Positions 63,178-64,000 of a stretch of DNA of 64,000 nt are shown in pieces. Numbering within the stretch: position 1 is the stretch's first letter; each line of letters begins with the position of its first letter. The stretch is from Paenibacillus hexagrammi (GTDB lineage: Bacteria; Bacillota; Bacilli; Paenibacillales; NBRC-103111): contig NZ_CP090978.1 in the NCBI RefSeq assembly GCF_021513275.1, positions 5,561,247 to 5,625,246 on the forward strand. The letters run 5' to 3'. Both the position numbers and the translations under genes were made by a program. The notes below the pieces were generated by a model. It made no database searches. It was not told the origin of the DNA and worked only from the letters and a program-made list of their open reading frames with translations.

Positions 63178-64000
63178 TTAGGCCTTCGGATGAACCATAT
63201 CCTCAGGCTTGACGTAGCTGTCGAACTGCTCCGCCGTCAGGTAGCCGCTGCGGATTGCCGACTCCTTCAGCGTCAACCCTTCTTTGTGGGCTTGTTTGGC
63301 AATGCTTGCCGCCTTCTCATACCCGATATGAGGGTTGAGCGCAGTAACCAGCATCAGCGACTGCTCCAGATTGCGGCGGATCACTTCGCGATTGGGCTCC
63401 ATGCCGACAAGGCAATTGTCGTTGAAGGAGCGCATGCTGTCCGCCAGCAGTCTGACGGATTGCAGGAAGTTATAAATAATGACCGGCTTGAACACGTTCA
63501 GTTCAAAATTGCCCTGGCTCGCCGCAAAGCCGATAGCGGCGTCACTGCCCATCACTTGACAGACGACCATCGTCATCGCCTCGCTCTGGGTCGGGTTCAC
63601 CTTGCCGGGCATAATCGAGCTGCCAGGCTCATTCTCCGGGATCGTGATTTCCCCGATCCCGCAGCGGGGACCGCTCGCTAGCCAACGCACATCGTTGGCT
63701 AGCTTCATTAGGTTCGCCGCGAGCGCCTTCAGCGCGCCGTGGGCGAACACCATCTGATCATGGCTGGTCAGCGCATGAAACTTGTTCTCGGCTGACGCGA
63801 AGCGTGTGCCGGTGAGCTGTCCGAGCGTCTGCGCCACACGCTCGCCGAACTGCGGATGCGCGTTCAGACCCGTGCCGACGGCCGTGCCGCCGATCGCCAG
63901 CTCGCGCATCGATTCCACACCGGCGCGGATCATGCGCTCCGCCTGCGCCAGCATCGCAGCCCACCCGCTGATCTCCTGCCCCAGCGTCAGCGGGGTAGCG
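63178..64000 (-). CDS. fumC: class II fumarase (5' end beyond window)
   Basis: The C-terminal ~274 residues are present; the start lies past the right edge. The frame continues to the edge ([15 protein letters not shown]). The superfamily signature [41 protein letters not shown] and the FumC-type ending [10 protein letters not shown] are clear. It converts fumarate to L-malate in the TCA cycle. Confidence 0.95.
   Translation of the reverse strand, partial: ATPLTLGQEISGWAAMLAQAERMIRAGVESMRELAIGGTAVGTGLNAHPQFGERVAQTLGQLTGTRFASAENKFHALTSHDQMVFAHGALKALAANLMKLANDVRWLASGPRCGIGEITIPENEPGSSIMPGKVNPTQSEAMTMVVCQVMGSDAAIGFAASQGNFELNVFKPVIIYNFLQSVRLLADSMRSFNDNCLVGMEPNREVIRRNLEQSLMLVTALNPHIGYEKAASIAKQAHKEGLTLKESAIRSGYLTAEQFDSYVKPEDMVHPKA

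Noticed and set aside
63758..63964. Second frame inside the fumarase gene
   Set aside because: Arg/Ala/Gly-rich out-of-frame reading of a high-GC coding stretch; the fumC frame carries all family motifs.
1..64000. CRISPR arrays, rRNA, tRNA, prophage or conjugative genes
   Set aside because: No regular spaced repeats, no conserved RNA sequence and no phage structural or transfer genes were seen on either strand.

Overview
The window reads as chromosomal DNA of a spore-forming Paenibacillaceae bacterium (Bacillota), most likely Paenibacillus or a close relative. This is inferred from the gerPA-gerPE spore-germination operon, an SLH-anchored family-18 glycosidase, a cspA-ydjO cold-shock pair, AraR-type operators, a YesM/YesN two-component pair beside a carbohydrate ABC transporter, strong AGGAGG ribosome sites with frequent TTG/GTG starts, and dense short operons on both strands. 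No rRNA, tRNA or CRISPR array was seen.

Layout. 1-963: end of an alpha/beta hydrolase gene and an HTH regulator behind nested palindromes. 1126-8610: a likely regulon built around an OmpR-type response regulator and its histidine kinase (4485-6712). Four promoters (a Gly-rich exported repeat protein, the kinase operon itself, an ApbE-like protein, and a GPGG/Asp-rich protein) all carry TTCAG-type 5-mers repeated exactly every 11 bp, with the last one ending exactly 10 bp before the -10 box. Two germination-like small proteins, a lipoprotein and a DUF421 gene interrupted by TGA lie inside this stretch. 8865-13628: a flavoprotein, then an AT-rich patch with a secreted C39-like protease and a decayed IS4-family transposase. 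13909-18609: lipoprotein, inositol-phosphatase family enzyme, HMGL-type aldolase and small proteins. 18728-26911: one leftward cluster of PocR/GAF/LuxR regulator, chemoreceptor, CheW, CheA, STAS protein, RsbW-like kinase and SpoIIE/PP2C phosphatase. 27208-30073: a second OmpR-type two-component system and an NlpC/P60 hydrolase. 30285-34488: Hsp20-like protein, gerPABCDE and the SLH glycosidase. 34489-52760: mixed housekeeping and regulatory genes (orphan response regulator behind a DnaA-box cluster, DUF554, thiamine pyrophosphokinase, PilZ, araD with AraR boxes, cheY, SDR, ECF41 sigma, ECF sigma plus its membrane partner, BstA/YfiT, HD-GYP, VanZ, CBS, CspA, YdjO). 52957-61499: a D-galactonate-type operon with ABC importer, YesM/YesN pair, KDPG-type aldolase and DgoD dehydratase. 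61848-62947: an AT-rich two-gene toxin-antitoxin-like module. 63178-64000: 3' part of class II fumarase.

Sequence quality. At least seven otherwise intact genes carry single-base deletions, almost all in homopolymer runs (near 2211, 18951, 19802, 20321, 38348, 41245, 49249 and 50090). The shared direction points to systematic base undercalling rather than independent gene decay. These genes are therefore given as full spans with the frameshift noted.
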